Of a DNA stretch of 64,000 bases, positions 46,116 to 55,265 are shown one piece after another (the stretch's first letter is position 1; each line of letters begins with the position of its first letter). The position numbers were made by a program, and so were the translations under genes. The notes under the pieces were generated by a model. It made no database searches. It saw only the letters and a list, made by a program, of their open reading frames with translations, and was not told the origin of the DNA. This DNA is from Actinomycetota bacterium (GTDB lineage Bacteria; Actinomycetota; Thermoleophilia; Gaiellales; Gaiellaceae), in assembly GCA_013816245.1 (NCBI GenBank), contig JACDEU010000001.1:42744-106743 (forward strand), in the 5' to 3' direction.

Positions 46116-46890
46116 GGCTGCGATTCTCCTTGACATCGACGGCGTCTTCCACGTATCCGGGGATCCGATCGCCGGCGGAGCAGACGCAGTCCGCCGTTTG
46201 CGTGAGGCCGGGCACCGGCTCAGGTTTGTCACGAACAACACGACGCGGGCCCGTGCGACTCTCGCCGAGGAGCTCCGGGCGATGGGGATCCCGCTCGACG
46301 ACGAGGAGCTCCAGACGACCCCGCGGGCCGCGGCTCACACCCTGGCCGGTCAGCGTGTGCTCGCGATGACGATGCACGCGATCGTCGGTGAGCTCGAGGG
46401 CGTCGAGCTCGTCGGCGAGGATGCGGAGGCCGTTCTGATCGGAGGCGCCGACGAGACACCCGAGACGAATCTCGTCTTCAGCTACATGAACCTCGCGCGC
46501 GCCTTTCACGAGCTCGAGGCGGGCGCGCAGCTGTACTCACTGCACAAGAACCGCTGGTGGCAGACGAAGCACGGTCCTTTGCTCGACGCCGGAGCGTTCG
46601 TCGCCGGGCTCGAGTACGCCGCCGACACCGAGGCGATCGTGTTGGGCAAACCGTCGCGGCAGTATTTCGAGGCGGCGTTGCAGGCGCTCGACGCGGAGGC
46701 GGGCATGACTTGGATGGTCGGGGACGACATCGAGGCCGACATCGGCGGCGCGCAAGGGCACGGGCTGAAGACCATCCTCGTCCGGACCGGAAAGTTCAGG
46801 CCGGACGAAGTGGAGGCGTCGCGGATCCGGCCCGACGGCATCATCTCGTCGATCGCGCAACTCCCCGAGTGGCTCGAGGAACACCTTTGA
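46114..46890 (+). CDS. HAD-superfamily IIA phosphatase (LHPP/NagD-like)
   Basis: A 258-residue HAD hydrolase with a type IIA cap. Motif I is ILLDIDGVFHV, motif II FVTNNTT, motif III/IV are the Lys in LGKPSRQYF and MVGDDIEADIGGAQG. Relatives include the phospholysine-phosphohistidine pyrophosphate phosphatase (LHPP) and NagD. The substrate is unknown. It heads a run of coupled genes: HAD, acpS, nnrDE and alr overlap by 1-4 bases. Confidence 0.85.
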   Translation: MAAILLDIDGVFHVSGDPIAGGADAVRRLREAGHRLRFVTNNTTRARATLAEELRAMGIPLDDEELQTTPRAAAHTLAGQRVLAMTMHAIVGELEGVELVGEDAEAVLIGGADETPETNLVFSYMNLARAFHELEAGAQLYSLHKNRWWQTKHGPLLDAGAFVAGLEYAADTEAIVLGKPSRQYFEAALQALDAEAGMTWMVGDDIEADIGGAQGHGLKTILVRTGKFRPDEVEASRIRPDGIISSIAQLPEWLEEHL

Positions 46891-47255
46891 AAGTCGGCGT
46901 CGACCTGATCGAGATCGAGCGCGTGCGGCGCGCACTCGACCGCTATCCGCGTTTCCGCGAGCGTTGCTTCACCGAAGCGGAGCGTGCCTACTGCGACTCG
47001 CGGCCGAACCCGGCTCAAAGCTACGCCGGCAGGTTCGCCGGCAAGGAGGCGGTCGGCAAGGCGCTCGGCTTCGGCGTCGCGCGCGCATTCGCCTGGCGCG
47101 ACATCGAGATCGCCGGTCGCCCGAAGCCATCGGTGCGTCTCAGCGGCCGCGTTGCCGGCTGGGCCGAACGAGTTGGTGCAGGCGCGATCGATTTGTCGAT
47201 GACGCATTCCCGCGAGCTTGCGAACGCCGTCGCAGTGGTGGACGAGGAACGCTGA
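46887..47255 (+). CDS. acpS: holo-[acyl-carrier-protein] synthase
   Basis: Transfers phosphopantetheine from CoA to acyl carrier protein. It has 122 residues with KVGVDLIEIERVRRAL (Mg-binding Asp6) and RFAGKEAVGKALGFG (catalytic Glu/Lys). TTG 46887 overlaps the HAD-gene stop (TTGA); the stop overlaps the next ATG by one base. The acpS-nnr-alr order is common in Gram-positive bacteria. Confidence 0.95.
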   Translation: MKVGVDLIEIERVRRALDRYPRFRERCFTEAERAYCDSRPNPAQSYAGRFAGKEAVGKALGFGVARAFAWRDIEIAGRPKPSVRLSGRVAGWAERVGAGAIDLSMTHSRELANAVAVVDEER

Positions 47256-48574
47256 TGTTCGAGCCGCTCTACACGGCGGACGAGATGCGCGCCGCCGAGC
47301 AGGGCCACGACGTGGACAGGATGATGGAACGGGCAGGCCGAGCCGTTGCCGACGCGGTCCTGCGTCTGTATCCGGACGCCGGCCACATCGGCGCAATCTG
47401 TGGCGAAGGTGCAAACGGCGGCGACGGCAGGATCGCGTTGCGGCTGCTGGCAGAAGCGGGCCGGAAGACGAGCGAGGGACTAGATGGTGGCGCCGACGTC
47501 GTCATCGACGCGTTGTTCGGAACCGGCTTCGAGGGCACACCGCGTCCGGAGGCGGCTGCGCTGATCGAGCAGGTCAACGCGCTCGAGGCGCCCGTCGTCG
47601 CAGTCGACGTCCCATCCGGCGTCGATGCTTCGACGGGAGAAGTCAACGGCGTCGCGGTCGACGCAGACGTCACGGTGACGATGCACGCGCGAAAGGTCGG
47701 GCTCGTCGTGGCACCGGGGCGCTTTCACGCAGGCGAGGTCGAGGTCGCGGACATCGGGCTCGACTACGCGGAAACCCGGCATCGCCTCGTCACGACCGAG
47801 ATCCTGCAGCTTGTCCCGCTACGGCGCGAGGGCGATACGAAGTACACGGCCGGGTCGGTACTGGTGATCGGCGGTTCTCCCGGAATGACCGGTGCTCTCG
47901 TCCTCGCCGCCGAGGCCGCGTTTCGCGCGGACGCCGGGTATGTCGCCGTCGCCGTCCCGAAGGAGTCCATGCCGGTGGTCGAGACGCTCCTGGTGGAAGC
48001 GCTGAAAGCGCCCCGTGAGCGCGTGGACGAGCTGGCGGAGCGCGCCTCCGCTCTCGCAATCGGCCCGGGCCTCGGGCGTGGTGACGAAGAGCGTGCGCTC
48101 GTGCGCCGGTTGCTCGCCGAGTCGAAGCTGCCCGCCGCCGTCGACGCCGATGCGCTGTTCGAGCTCGAGCCTGCGGACTGGCCCGCACCGCGTGTGCTGA
48201 CGCCGCATGCCGGTGAGCTCGCGCGTCTGATCGGTAAGGACTCGAGCTGGGTCGACGCGCATCGGCTCGCTGCGGTCGGCCGCGCGGTGGATCGATTCCA
48301 CTGCGTGGTCCTGCTGAAGGGCGCCGACACTCTCGTTGGCGCGCCTGGGGAGGGCGTGCTCGTTTGTGACGCGCGGACAGCCGCGTTGGCCACTGCGGGA
48401 ACCGGGGACGTGCTCACCGGCGTTCTCGCCTCGTTCCTGTCGAAGAAAATGGATGCGCGCGAGGCCGCGGCCGCCGCCGCTGTCGCCCACGGTCGCGCCG
48501 CCGCGCTGGCCCCTCACCAGGTCGGGCTGGTCGCGTCGGACGTCATCGAGTCGCTGCCCTTCGCGCTCGGCTGA
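47255..48574 (+). CDS. nnrD/nnrE: bifunctional NAD(P)H-hydrate repair enzyme
   Basis: Repairs hydrated NAD(P)H. The N-terminal epimerase domain (about residues 1-180) includes CGEGANGGDG and DVVIDALFGTGFEG; the C-terminal ADP/ATP-dependent dehydratase domain (about 195-435) includes GSVLVIGGSPGMTGA, LTPHAGELARL and the catalytic ATAGTGDVLTGVLA. Only about 25 residues separate the two epimerase motifs, where homologues such as E. coli YjeF have about 55. The epimerase half therefore seems to carry an internal deletion. Confidence 0.9.
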   Translation: MFEPLYTADEMRAAEQGHDVDRMMERAGRAVADAVLRLYPDAGHIGAICGEGANGGDGRIALRLLAEAGRKTSEGLDGGADVVIDALFGTGFEGTPRPEAAALIEQVNALEAPVVAVDVPSGVDASTGEVNGVAVDADVTVTMHARKVGLVVAPGRFHAGEVEVADIGLDYAETRHRLVTTEILQLVPLRREGDTKYTAGSVLVIGGSPGMTGALVLAAEAAFRADAGYVAVAVPKESMPVVETLLVEALKAPRERVDELAERASALAIGPGLGRGDEERALVRRLLAESKLPAAVDADALFELEPADWPAPRVLTPHAGELARLIGKDSSWVDAHRLAAVGRAVDRFHCVVLLKGADTLVGAPGEGVLVCDARTAALATAGTGDVLTGVLASFLSKKMDAREAAAAAAVAHGRAAALAPHQVGLVASDVIESLPFALG

Positions 48575-49596
48575 TGCATCGCTCGGAGATCACGATCAAC
48601 CTCGGTGCGTTGCGACGCAACGTGCGAACGCTGCTGCGCGCCCTGGACGGAGCGCGTTTGTGGGCCGTCGTCAAAGCGGATGCGTATGGCCACGGCGCCG
48701 TCGACGTCGCAGGCGCAGCGCTCGGCGCTGGTGCGTCCGCGCTCTGCGTCGCCACGATCCCCGAAGGGCTTGCTTTGCGCCACGAATATCGGACGGAGCG
48801 CATCATCGTGCTCGGGCCGGCGGGATCGAACCGGGAGGTCGCGCAGGCGCGCGACGCCGGCCTCGAGCTGGCGATCTCGGACAGCGAGGTCCCCGAGGGC
48901 GTGCGAGTCCACCTGAAGCTCGACACCGGTATGGGCCGGTACGGCCTGTCCGAGCTGCCCTCGCCGGCGAACGAGGTGGTCGGCCTGATGACTCACCTCG
49001 CCACTGCGGACAGCGACGCGGTGTTCGCACGCAAGCAGATCGAACGATTCCGTGTGGCCACCGAGCAGTACAGCCACCTGGCGCGCCATGTCGCCAACAG
49101 CGCGGCGGTGTTGCGCTTGCCAGAGTCGCACTTCGACGCCGCGCGCTGCGGTGTCGCCATGTACGGCCTGTCGCCGTTCAACACCGATCCCGCCGAGGAC
49201 AACCTCGAGCCGGTCCTGTCGTGGCATACGAGCCTGGCGCAGGTCAAGCTCCTCCAGCCGGGCCAGAGCACCGGGTACGGCAGACAATTCATCGCCCAGG
49301 CACCGACGTGGATCGGGATCGTCCCCGTCGGCTATGGGGACGGCTTCCGTCGTGATCTCACCGGCGCGGAGATCCGCGTCGCGGGCGAGCCGCGGCGGGT
49401 CGTCGGCACCGTGTCGATGGACTCGTTCGCAGTCGAGCTCGACCGGGAACTGCCCGTCGGTGCGCCCGTCGTCATCATCGGTCACGGCGTTCTCGCGGAG
49501 GCGCACGCACGGGTCGCCGGGACGATCAATTACGAGCTCACGTGCGGGGTCAAGACAGACGCGCTCCGAGCGAGGCGAACGGTCGTCGATGGCTGA
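48574..49596 (+). CDS. alr: alanine racemase
   Basis: PLP enzyme making D-alanine for peptidoglycan. It has 340 residues, somewhat short. Lys34 in LWAVVKADAYGHGAV binds PLP, and the C-terminal domain carries GIVPVGYGDGFRRDL and GTVSMDSFAVEL. The region STGYGRQFIA corresponds to the catalytic-Tyr loop. The ATG shares one base with the nnrDE stop. D-Ala and D-Glu (murI) synthesis are both in this window. Confidence 0.93.
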   Translation: MHRSEITINLGALRRNVRTLLRALDGARLWAVVKADAYGHGAVDVAGAALGAGASALCVATIPEGLALRHEYRTERIIVLGPAGSNREVAQARDAGLELAISDSEVPEGVRVHLKLDTGMGRYGLSELPSPANEVVGLMTHLATADSDAVFARKQIERFRVATEQYSHLARHVANSAAVLRLPESHFDAARCGVAMYGLSPFNTDPAEDNLEPVLSWHTSLAQVKLLQPGQSTGYGRQFIAQAPTWIGIVPVGYGDGFRRDLTGAEIRVAGEPRRVVGTVSMDSFAVELDRELPVGAPVVIIGHGVLAEAHARVAGTINYELTCGVKTDALRARRTVVDG

Positions 49597-50308
49597 GTCG
49601 AACATCGACGACGTTCGCGCACGCTTCGGCGCAACCGCCGAGCTCGTCGCCGAACATGCCGCACGCCAGATCGAGTCGGTACGGGAGCAGCTGCGCTCGT
49701 TCGTCGCGCCAGGTGGAGACGAGCGTGCGCTCGACAGCGGCACCGGCGCGGGAACGCTGGCGCTCGCGCTGGCGCCGCTCGTGCGAGAGGTCGTCGGCGT
49801 CGACATCGTGACGGAGCTGCTCGAGCGCGCTCGCAGAGAGGCGCCGGCGAACGTCTCGTTCGTCGAAGGCGACGCGACGAAGCTGCCGTTCGAATCGGGC
49901 TCTTTCGACCTGTCGTGCTCGCGGCGGACGCTGCATCACATCGCCCATCCCGAGCCGGCCATCGCCGAGCTTGTGCGGGTGACGGCACCGGGCGGCCGCA
50001 TATTTGTCGACGATCAGATCGCACCGGTCGACCCGCTGGCGGCGTTCGAGCTCGATCGTTTCGAGCGCGTCCGCGACCCGTCGCACACCCGCGCGCTTCC
50101 GGACGTCGACTTCCGCCAGCTCTTCGAGGCCAACGGGCTTGTCCTGCTGCGGTCGCAATTCCAGACGCACTCACGGAAGCTCGGCTACTACCTGGATCTC
50201 GCAGGGTGCGAAGGAGCTGCTCGAGAACGAGCCGTGCAGCTCTCGCCGGGCGGGCCCGAGGAATACGTCGCCGAGAGCGCCTGGTATCTCCTGCGTAAAC
50301 CGGCTTAA
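49589..50308 (+). CDS. class I SAM-dependent methyltransferase
   Basis: A 239-residue Rossmann-fold methyltransferase (Methyltransf_11-like). The SAM-binding motif is ALDSGTGAGTLALALAPLV, followed by the acidic VVGVDIVTELL and VEGDATKLPFESGSFD. The N-terminus is short and the substrate unknown; the family includes small-molecule and quinone methyltransferases. ATG 49589 lies inside the alr 3' end. The TAA stop is shared with the convergent SDR gene in TTAA (50305-50308). Confidence 0.83.
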   Translation: MAESNIDDVRARFGATAELVAEHAARQIESVREQLRSFVAPGGDERALDSGTGAGTLALALAPLVREVVGVDIVTELLERARREAPANVSFVEGDATKLPFESGSFDLSCSRRTLHHIAHPEPAIAELVRVTAPGGRIFVDDQIAPVDPLAAFELDRFERVRDPSHTRALPDVDFRQLFEANGLVLLRSQFQTHSRKLGYYLDLAGCEGAARERAVQLSPGGPEEYVAESAWYLLRKPA

Positions 50309-51060
50309 GGGCGATAACCCGAGCGGCCGGCGAGCCGCGCGACGAGCCCCGGCGCGAGCGCCTGGACGATCGCCGCCGTGCGATACCACCGCGGGACGAA
50401 CGTCTCGTTCTTGTCGCGCGCAATGACCTTGAGCACGTGCCGGGCCACATGGTCGGGCTCGACGACGAGGCGTCGCAGGAGCGAGCTGCGCAGAGTCGTC
50501 GCCTGTGGAAACCCTTCGGTCTCGATGAAGCCCGGGTTGACGGTGTGCACGTGAATTCCCCGCGGGCGCAGCTCTGCTGCCGTCGCCCGGGAAAACGCGA
50601 GCTGTGCATGCTTCGACGCTGAATAGGGGCCCGCGGGCGCAAAGGCGACGGTTCCTGCGACCGAGACGATGTTCACGACGTCGGAGCGACCTGCCGCTTC
50701 GAGCCCGGGGAGGAGCGCACGCAGCATCCAGACTCCACCGAGATAGTTCACGCGCAAAACCTCCTCGAGGAGGTCAGGGTCGATCGCCGCGAATCCCGAT
50801 CTGCCCGGCATGCCCGCGTTGTTCACGAGCAGCGGGATCTGCGGGTGCCGCTCCAATACAGCAGTAGCGACGCGTTCGACTTCCTCGCGCCGGCCAACGT
50901 CGCACAGCTCGTATTCGGCACCGAGCTCGGTGGAGAGAGCGCGGAGCCGTTCCTCGTTTCGCGCCAGCAGAACGAGTTGCCAGCCCTGCCCTGCGAGAGC
51001 GCGCGCGATCGCCTCGCCGATTCCGCGTGAGGCACCTGTGACGACCGCTACACGGTTTAC
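50305..51060 (-). CDS. short-chain dehydrogenase/reductase, possible GTA start
   Basis: A 251-residue SDR. The NAD(P)-binding TGASRGIG lies near residue 9, NNAG is in LLVNNAGMPG and the catalytic Tyr/Lys in YSASKHAQLAF. The expected Met position (NRVAVVTGASRGIG) is the codon GTA at 51060, which overlaps the subtilase TAA as GTAA, just as ATGA overlaps do elsewhere here. The nearest standard upstream start (GTG) would add about 33 residues read from inside the subtilase gene. The C-terminus is hydrophobic; the substrate is unknown. Confidence 0.82.
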   Translation of the reverse strand, partial: VNRVAVVTGASRGIGEAIARALAGQGWQLVLLARNEERLRALSTELGAEYELCDVGRREEVERVATAVLERHPQIPLLVNNAGMPGRSGFAAIDPDLLEEVLRVNYLGGVWMLRALLPGLEAAGRSDVVNIVSVAGTVAFAPAGPYSASKHAQLAFSRATAAELRPRGIHVHTVNPGFIETEGFPQATTLRSSLLRRLVVEPDHVARHVLKVIARDKNETFVPRWYRTAAIVQALAPGLVARLAGRSGYRP

Positions 51061-54000
51061 CGGCAGACCCTCACGTGCCTTGTCGCGGAAAGCGTGCGCC
51101 CGCCGGCGTCCGTCGCGACCGCGCGCAGCGCGTGTCGTCCTGACGGCACATGTTGCGTCGACCACGAGCTGGTGAAGACGTCGGAGCCGCCCTTCCGGTC
51201 GACGTCGACCTGCTTGCCGTCGGCAAAGAAGCGCACCGCTGTGACCCGTTTCGTCGAGCTGGCAACCACCACGAGCCCGGTCGTCTTGGCGACGCACTCG
51301 TTCTCTGCAGGCGTTACCCACGTCAGCGCTGGCCCCAAGACACCGGTGATGCGCACGGGCTCGAACGCCGTGTTCGGCTGGATGTCGTCCCCAACCGAGT
51401 TGACGTTCTTCGACTCCTGATAGTCGGCGGCCGAGATGACCGCACGCGTCTTTCCTTGCCGGATCGCCGGAGCCTGCGCCGGCAGGGGGAAGATCGCGGT
51501 GCCCGAGGCAGCGTCGTAGAGAGCCGCACCGACGAGCACGCCGCGGTAGGCGAGCACGAGCGAGAGAGGGTCGACGCCCGCTCCCTTGTCGACCACCCGT
51601 GCCACGATCGTCGACCTGCCTGCGGCGACGCGCTTCGTGAGCACGCGGATTTTCGGCGGCCGCACGTCGTTGACCCACGAGCGCAGGACGTACGCACCGG
51701 GCAGTGAGCGATGCGTGAAGAGATCCGAGCCGGAATCGACGGCGACGTAGAAGCGCTGCACTTTCGGGAACGAAGCTCCTGCTGCGCCGATGTCGATGCC
51801 GAAGTCGTACGTCAGCTCGTTCACGCTCACCGGGGTCCCGGCGTACCCCTGCACGTCGCGCTCGTTCGGCGAGCCGAGGAACCACGGGTCGACGAGCCCC
51901 GTGGACGCCTGGACGGCCACACCGATGTTCGCGACAGGCTTGTCGATGCTCGTGACGTAGAGCGTCTCCGTTCCCGTCTCGGCCATCGTCGGTCCCACAT
52001 AGTCGGGCGGCGGACCGAAGGGAGCGGCCGGACAGCAGTACGCCGAGACGCGGTTGGGACCGTTGACGGTCTCTCCCGCCTGCAACGTCACGAGCCGCAT
52101 CGGTTGCAGGAGCCCGAGCTGTGGCCGGCCGACGAAGAACTCGTAGGGAATCTTGCGCGTTGCAGAGCCCCGGTGCAGCAGGATGAATCCGTAGGCCTCG
52201 CCGGGATTCGAATCCGCGCTTCCCCGTGCGACTGCGACCAGGTCGGCCTCGCCCCCAGGAGGGACGACGACCGCCGGAGGAACGTCGAGGGACGCGCCCG
52301 GTGAGACCGCCTGAGGCGAGAGCTCGACCTGCCATGTCCCAGCGCCGCCGCCGGCGTCGGTGATGCGAATGAGGAGTGCGCGGCTGTCGCTGCCGTGGGT
52401 GACGTTCAGGTCCTGGAACGACAGCGAGGACGGCTTGGTCAACACCGCCGGTTGCGTGGCGCGGGGCAGGTCGACGACCCCGCCGCCGCCGAGCGTGACG
52501 GGGGCCTCCTCCGTGCGCGCGGTGTTTCCCCACGCCGGGGCGGCTGTCGACACGAGTGCGGACTTCACCTGTTGCGGCGTCCAGGCGCGGTGGAGCTGCA
52601 GCAGGAGCGCTGCCGCCCCTGCCACGTGCGGAGAGGACATGCTCGTGCCGTCGAAGACCGCGAATGGGGAACCGCCGGTGAACTCGGGCAAGGTCGACGA
52701 GAGGATCTGGCCTCCCGGTGCGGAGACATCGGGCTTGAGCAGGTGCTCGAACGCGGTCGGCCCGCCGGAGGAGAAGCTCGTGATGACGCCGCTCCGCCCC
52801 GTTTGCACGCGCTCGATCGCGTTTCCGATCGTGACGCCCGCGGCGCCGCCCTGTGAGGCAAGATACGTGCGCAACTGGGCTCCGTCGAGGTCCGTGATCA
52901 TCCCTGACGGCAGCGGTAGCTGGAGCGGGATCGCATCGGGGCCGCTTGCGCGGTTGTCGACGATGACGAGCGCGATCGCGCCTGCTCCCAATGCGCGCAC
53001 GGCCTTCGAGTTGAACGTGCAGTGCCCGCGGGAAATCAGCGCGACGTCGCCGCTCAGCGAGCCCGGGCGTAGAAACGTCTGGGTCTCGTCGTTCGGGTCG
53101 CTCTCGGGGCCGCAGAGCCGGCGGTCGACCGGGGCGCCGTTCGTCCCCATGAGCGCGCCGACCTCGACGAGGCGGTGGGCGGCGAACGCATAGTCACCGG
53201 GGAAGAACGTCCCGCCCGCGCCTGCGATCGGAATGCGCTTGACAGCGGACGGAGCATTCCTCGCCGTCACGGACAGGGTCGGCGAGAAGACGTGCGAGTT
53301 CGAGACTGCCGCAACCGTGATCGCGTCGGGCGACGAGCCCGGCGAGCCGACGGAGCCGAACCCGAAGTCGTCGCGGTCGTTCCCAGCCGAGATGACCGGG
53401 ACGACGCCTGCAGCGGTGACGTTGCGGATCACGTCGATCATCGCGTCGTTCGCGGGCTCGGTCTCGGCTCCGCCGCCCGAGAAGTTGATGACGTCCATGC
53501 CGTCACGCACTGCGAACTCGAACGCGGCCGCGATCTCCGGCGTGTTGGCCACGTGGCCGATCGGGGTCGGCACGTTGAAGACGCGGTAGTTCCCGATGTA
53601 CGCGCGAGGCGCGACGCCCGAGAGGCCACACGTCGGCGGGTGGTCCGGGCCTCCGGCCGAGCACGTGCCTGAGTCGCCGGCTGCTATGCCCGCGACATGC
53701 GTTGCATGGAACGACGCGTCGCGGTCGATCGGCACCCGGCCGAGGCGCCCGGAGTGCGGCCCCGGGAACGCGCGCGCCACGATCACCTTCGGCGTCGTCC
53801 ACTTCAGGCCGCCTTTGGGGAAGCCGGGCGGATACGAATAGCCGGCCGGGTTCAGGAACGGATTCGTGCTGTCGACGCCGTCGTCGACGATTCCGATCTT
53901 CATCCCATCGCCCTTCGCGCCGGTGAGCGTCTGCAACTCGGTCGCGCCGATCACCGACGGGCTCGCGTCCGTGGCGAGGTGATAAGGGACGCTCGGGTAG

Positions 54001-54446
54001 ATCTTCCGGACGAAACCGAGGCGGGCCAGGGCCGGCAGCTTCGTCACCGGCAGCGAGATCGTGAGCCCGTCGAGCACCACCTGGAAGTGCCGGCCGATTC
54101 GCGCCTGCGGGATTGCTTTCAAGAGCCGCGCGGCAGCGGCTCGCTGGGCGGCATCCACGCGTGCTAGGTAGCGCCGTGAGCTCTCACCCGTGACGTCGAG
54201 TCTCCGCGCCGGTCGCAGGCCGGCGAGGCTCCGGCCGTAGGCGGCCGCGAGCGGCGGAAGGGGCAGGCCGACGATGACGCGGACGCGGCCGGACGCCTGG
54301 CCGCGCGGGATCGTGAGCGTGCCGGTCCGGAAGCGTGGCACGGTCAGGTCGCCGAAGGTGCGCTTCACGTGAACCAGCGAGGCGGCGGCCGGAAAGGCCG
54401 ACACGAGCGCCGCTACTACGGCAAGAAGGCCTACGAAACGGCGCAA
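51057..54446 (-). CDS. secreted subtilisin-like serine protease (S8) with PA and C-terminal Ig-like domains
   Basis: A 1129-residue exported protease. A signal peptide (residues 1-22) is followed by a propeptide-like region and the S8 domain: Asp188 (GIVDDGVDST), His250 (HATHVAGIAAG), Asn356 (SAGND) and Ser602 (FDGTSMSSPHVAGAA). A PA domain is inserted between the Asn and Ser (about 440-530). The last 400 residues are beta-rich; the end resembles a bacterial Ig-like fold (about 1040-1129). The TTG start is 8 nt from a -10 box. It is probably used to digest external protein. Confidence 0.9.
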   Translation of the reverse strand: MRRFVGLLAVVAALVSAFPAAASLVHVKRTFGDLTVPRFRTGTLTIPRGQASGRVRVIVGLPLPPLAAAYGRSLAGLRPARRLDVTGESSRRYLARVDAAQRAAAARLLKAIPQARIGRHFQVVLDGLTISLPVTKLPALARLGFVRKIYPSVPYHLATDASPSVIGATELQTLTGAKGDGMKIGIVDDGVDSTNPFLNPAGYSYPPGFPKGGLKWTTPKVIVARAFPGPHSGRLGRVPIDRDASFHATHVAGIAAGDSGTCSAGGPDHPPTCGLSGVAPRAYIGNYRVFNVPTPIGHVANTPEIAAAFEFAVRDGMDVINFSGGGAETEPANDAMIDVIRNVTAAGVVPVISAGNDRDDFGFGSVGSPGSSPDAITVAAVSNSHVFSPTLSVTARNAPSAVKRIPIAGAGGTFFPGDYAFAAHRLVEVGALMGTNGAPVDRRLCGPESDPNDETQTFLRPGSLSGDVALISRGHCTFNSKAVRALGAGAIALVIVDNRASGPDAIPLQLPLPSGMITDLDGAQLRTYLASQGGAAGVTIGNAIERVQTGRSGVITSFSSGGPTAFEHLLKPDVSAPGGQILSSTLPEFTGGSPFAVFDGTSMSSPHVAGAAALLLQLHRAWTPQQVKSALVSTAAPAWGNTARTEEAPVTLGGGGVVDLPRATQPAVLTKPSSLSFQDLNVTHGSDSRALLIRITDAGGGAGTWQVELSPQAVSPGASLDVPPAVVVPPGGEADLVAVARGSADSNPGEAYGFILLHRGSATRKIPYEFFVGRPQLGLLQPMRLVTLQAGETVNGPNRVSAYCCPAAPFGPPPDYVGPTMAETGTETLYVTSIDKPVANIGVAVQASTGLVDPWFLGSPNERDVQGYAGTPVSVNELTYDFGIDIGAAGASFPKVQRFYVAVDSGSDLFTHRSLPGAYVLRSWVNDVRPPKIRVLTKRVAAGRSTIVARVVDKGAGVDPLSLVLAYRGVLVGAALYDAASGTAIFPLPAQAPAIRQGKTRAVISAADYQESKNVNSVGDDIQPNTAFEPVRITGVLGPALTWVTPAENECVAKTTGLVVVASSTKRVTAVRFFADGKQVDVDRKGGSDVFTSSWSTQHVPSGRHALRAVATDAGGRTLSATRHVRVCR

Positions 54447-54454
54447 GGGACCGC

Positions 54455-54460
54455 AATGTA
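54455..54460 (-). promoter_or_regulatory. leaderless promoter of the subtilase gene (TACATT)
   Basis: On the minus strand TACATT (54460-54455) is followed after 8 nt by TTG 54446. Confidence 0.5.
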
Positions 54461-54472
54461 GCCCAAGGGATT

Positions 54473-54478
54473 TATGCT
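54473..54478 (+). promoter_or_regulatory. leaderless promoter of fabI (TATGCT)
   Basis: TATGCT is followed after 7 nt by GTG 54486; the two divergent -10 boxes are only 12 bp apart. Confidence 0.5.
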
Positions 54479-54485
54479 CGTGGTC

Positions 54486-55265
54486 GTGACCACAAGCTAC
54501 GAAGGCAAACGGGGTTTGGTTCTCGGGGTGGCGAACAAGAGGTCGATCGCCTGGGCGATCGCGCGGCGGCTCGCGGACGCGGGCGCCGAGCTTGCCTTTA
54601 CCTTCCAGGGCGAGCGCATCGAGAAGAGCGTGCGGGAGCTGGCGGATTCGGTGTCCAGCCCGCTTGTGACGGAGTGCGACGTGCGCTCGGACGAGGACGT
54701 CGTGCGCGTCTTTCGTGAGGTGGGCGAAGCCTTCGATGGTGGCCTTGATCTGCTCGTGCACTCGGTCGCCTTCGCCGCGGCCGAAGATCTCGAGGGCCGC
54801 TTCACGGACACACCCCGCGATCGCTTCTGGATGGCGCTCGACGTGAGCGCGTACTCCCTGGTCGCGTGTGCGCGTGCGGCGGAGCCGCTGATGGAGGCGC
54901 GCGGCGGCGGCTCGATCGTGACGATGACCTACCTCGGTGGCGAGCGTGCCGTCCCGCACTACAACGTCATGGGCGTCGCGAAGGCGACCCTCGATTCGTC
55001 GATGCGCTATCTCGCGTGGGATCTCGGCCAGAAGAACATCCGCGTGAACGCTATCTCGGCCGGCCCGGTGCGAACCCTTGCGGCTCGCTCGATCGCCGGC
55101 TTCCCGACGATGGAGGCGATCGTCGAGGAACGCTCACCGCTCCACCGTCACATCGACGCCGACGATGTCGGGGCTGCTGCGGCCTACCTGCTCTCGGACG
55201 ATGCGAAGAACGTCACGGGGACGACGCTCTACGTGGACTCCGGTTACCACGCGATGGGAATGTAG
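54486..55265 (+). CDS. fabI: enoyl-[acyl-carrier-protein] reductase (NADH)
   Basis: Last reductive step of fatty acid elongation. It has 259 residues; GLVLGVANKRSIAWAIA is the FabI cofactor loop and Tyr159/Lys166 in PHYNVMGVAKATLD are catalytic. TYLGGERA carries the second conserved Tyr. GTG 54486 gives the usual FabI N-terminus and fits the -10 box; ATG 54474 lies inside that box and is unlikely. The last 53 bp overlap the convergent membrane-protein gene. Confidence 0.93.
   Translation: MTTSYEGKRGLVLGVANKRSIAWAIARRLADAGAELAFTFQGERIEKSVRELADSVSSPLVTECDVRSDEDVVRVFREVGEAFDGGLDLLVHSVAFAAAEDLEGRFTDTPRDRFWMALDVSAYSLVACARAAEPLMEARGGGSIVTMTYLGGERAVPHYNVMGVAKATLDSSMRYLAWDLGQKNIRVNAISAGPVRTLAARSIAGFPTMEAIVEERSPLHRHIDADDVGAAAAYLLSDDAKNVTGTTLYVDSGYHAMGM

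Noticed and set aside
51057..54959. Extended N-terminus of the subtilase reading into fabI
   Set aside because: The signal peptide begins at TTG 54446 directly after a -10 box; the extension is antisense to fabI and lacks protein-like sequence.
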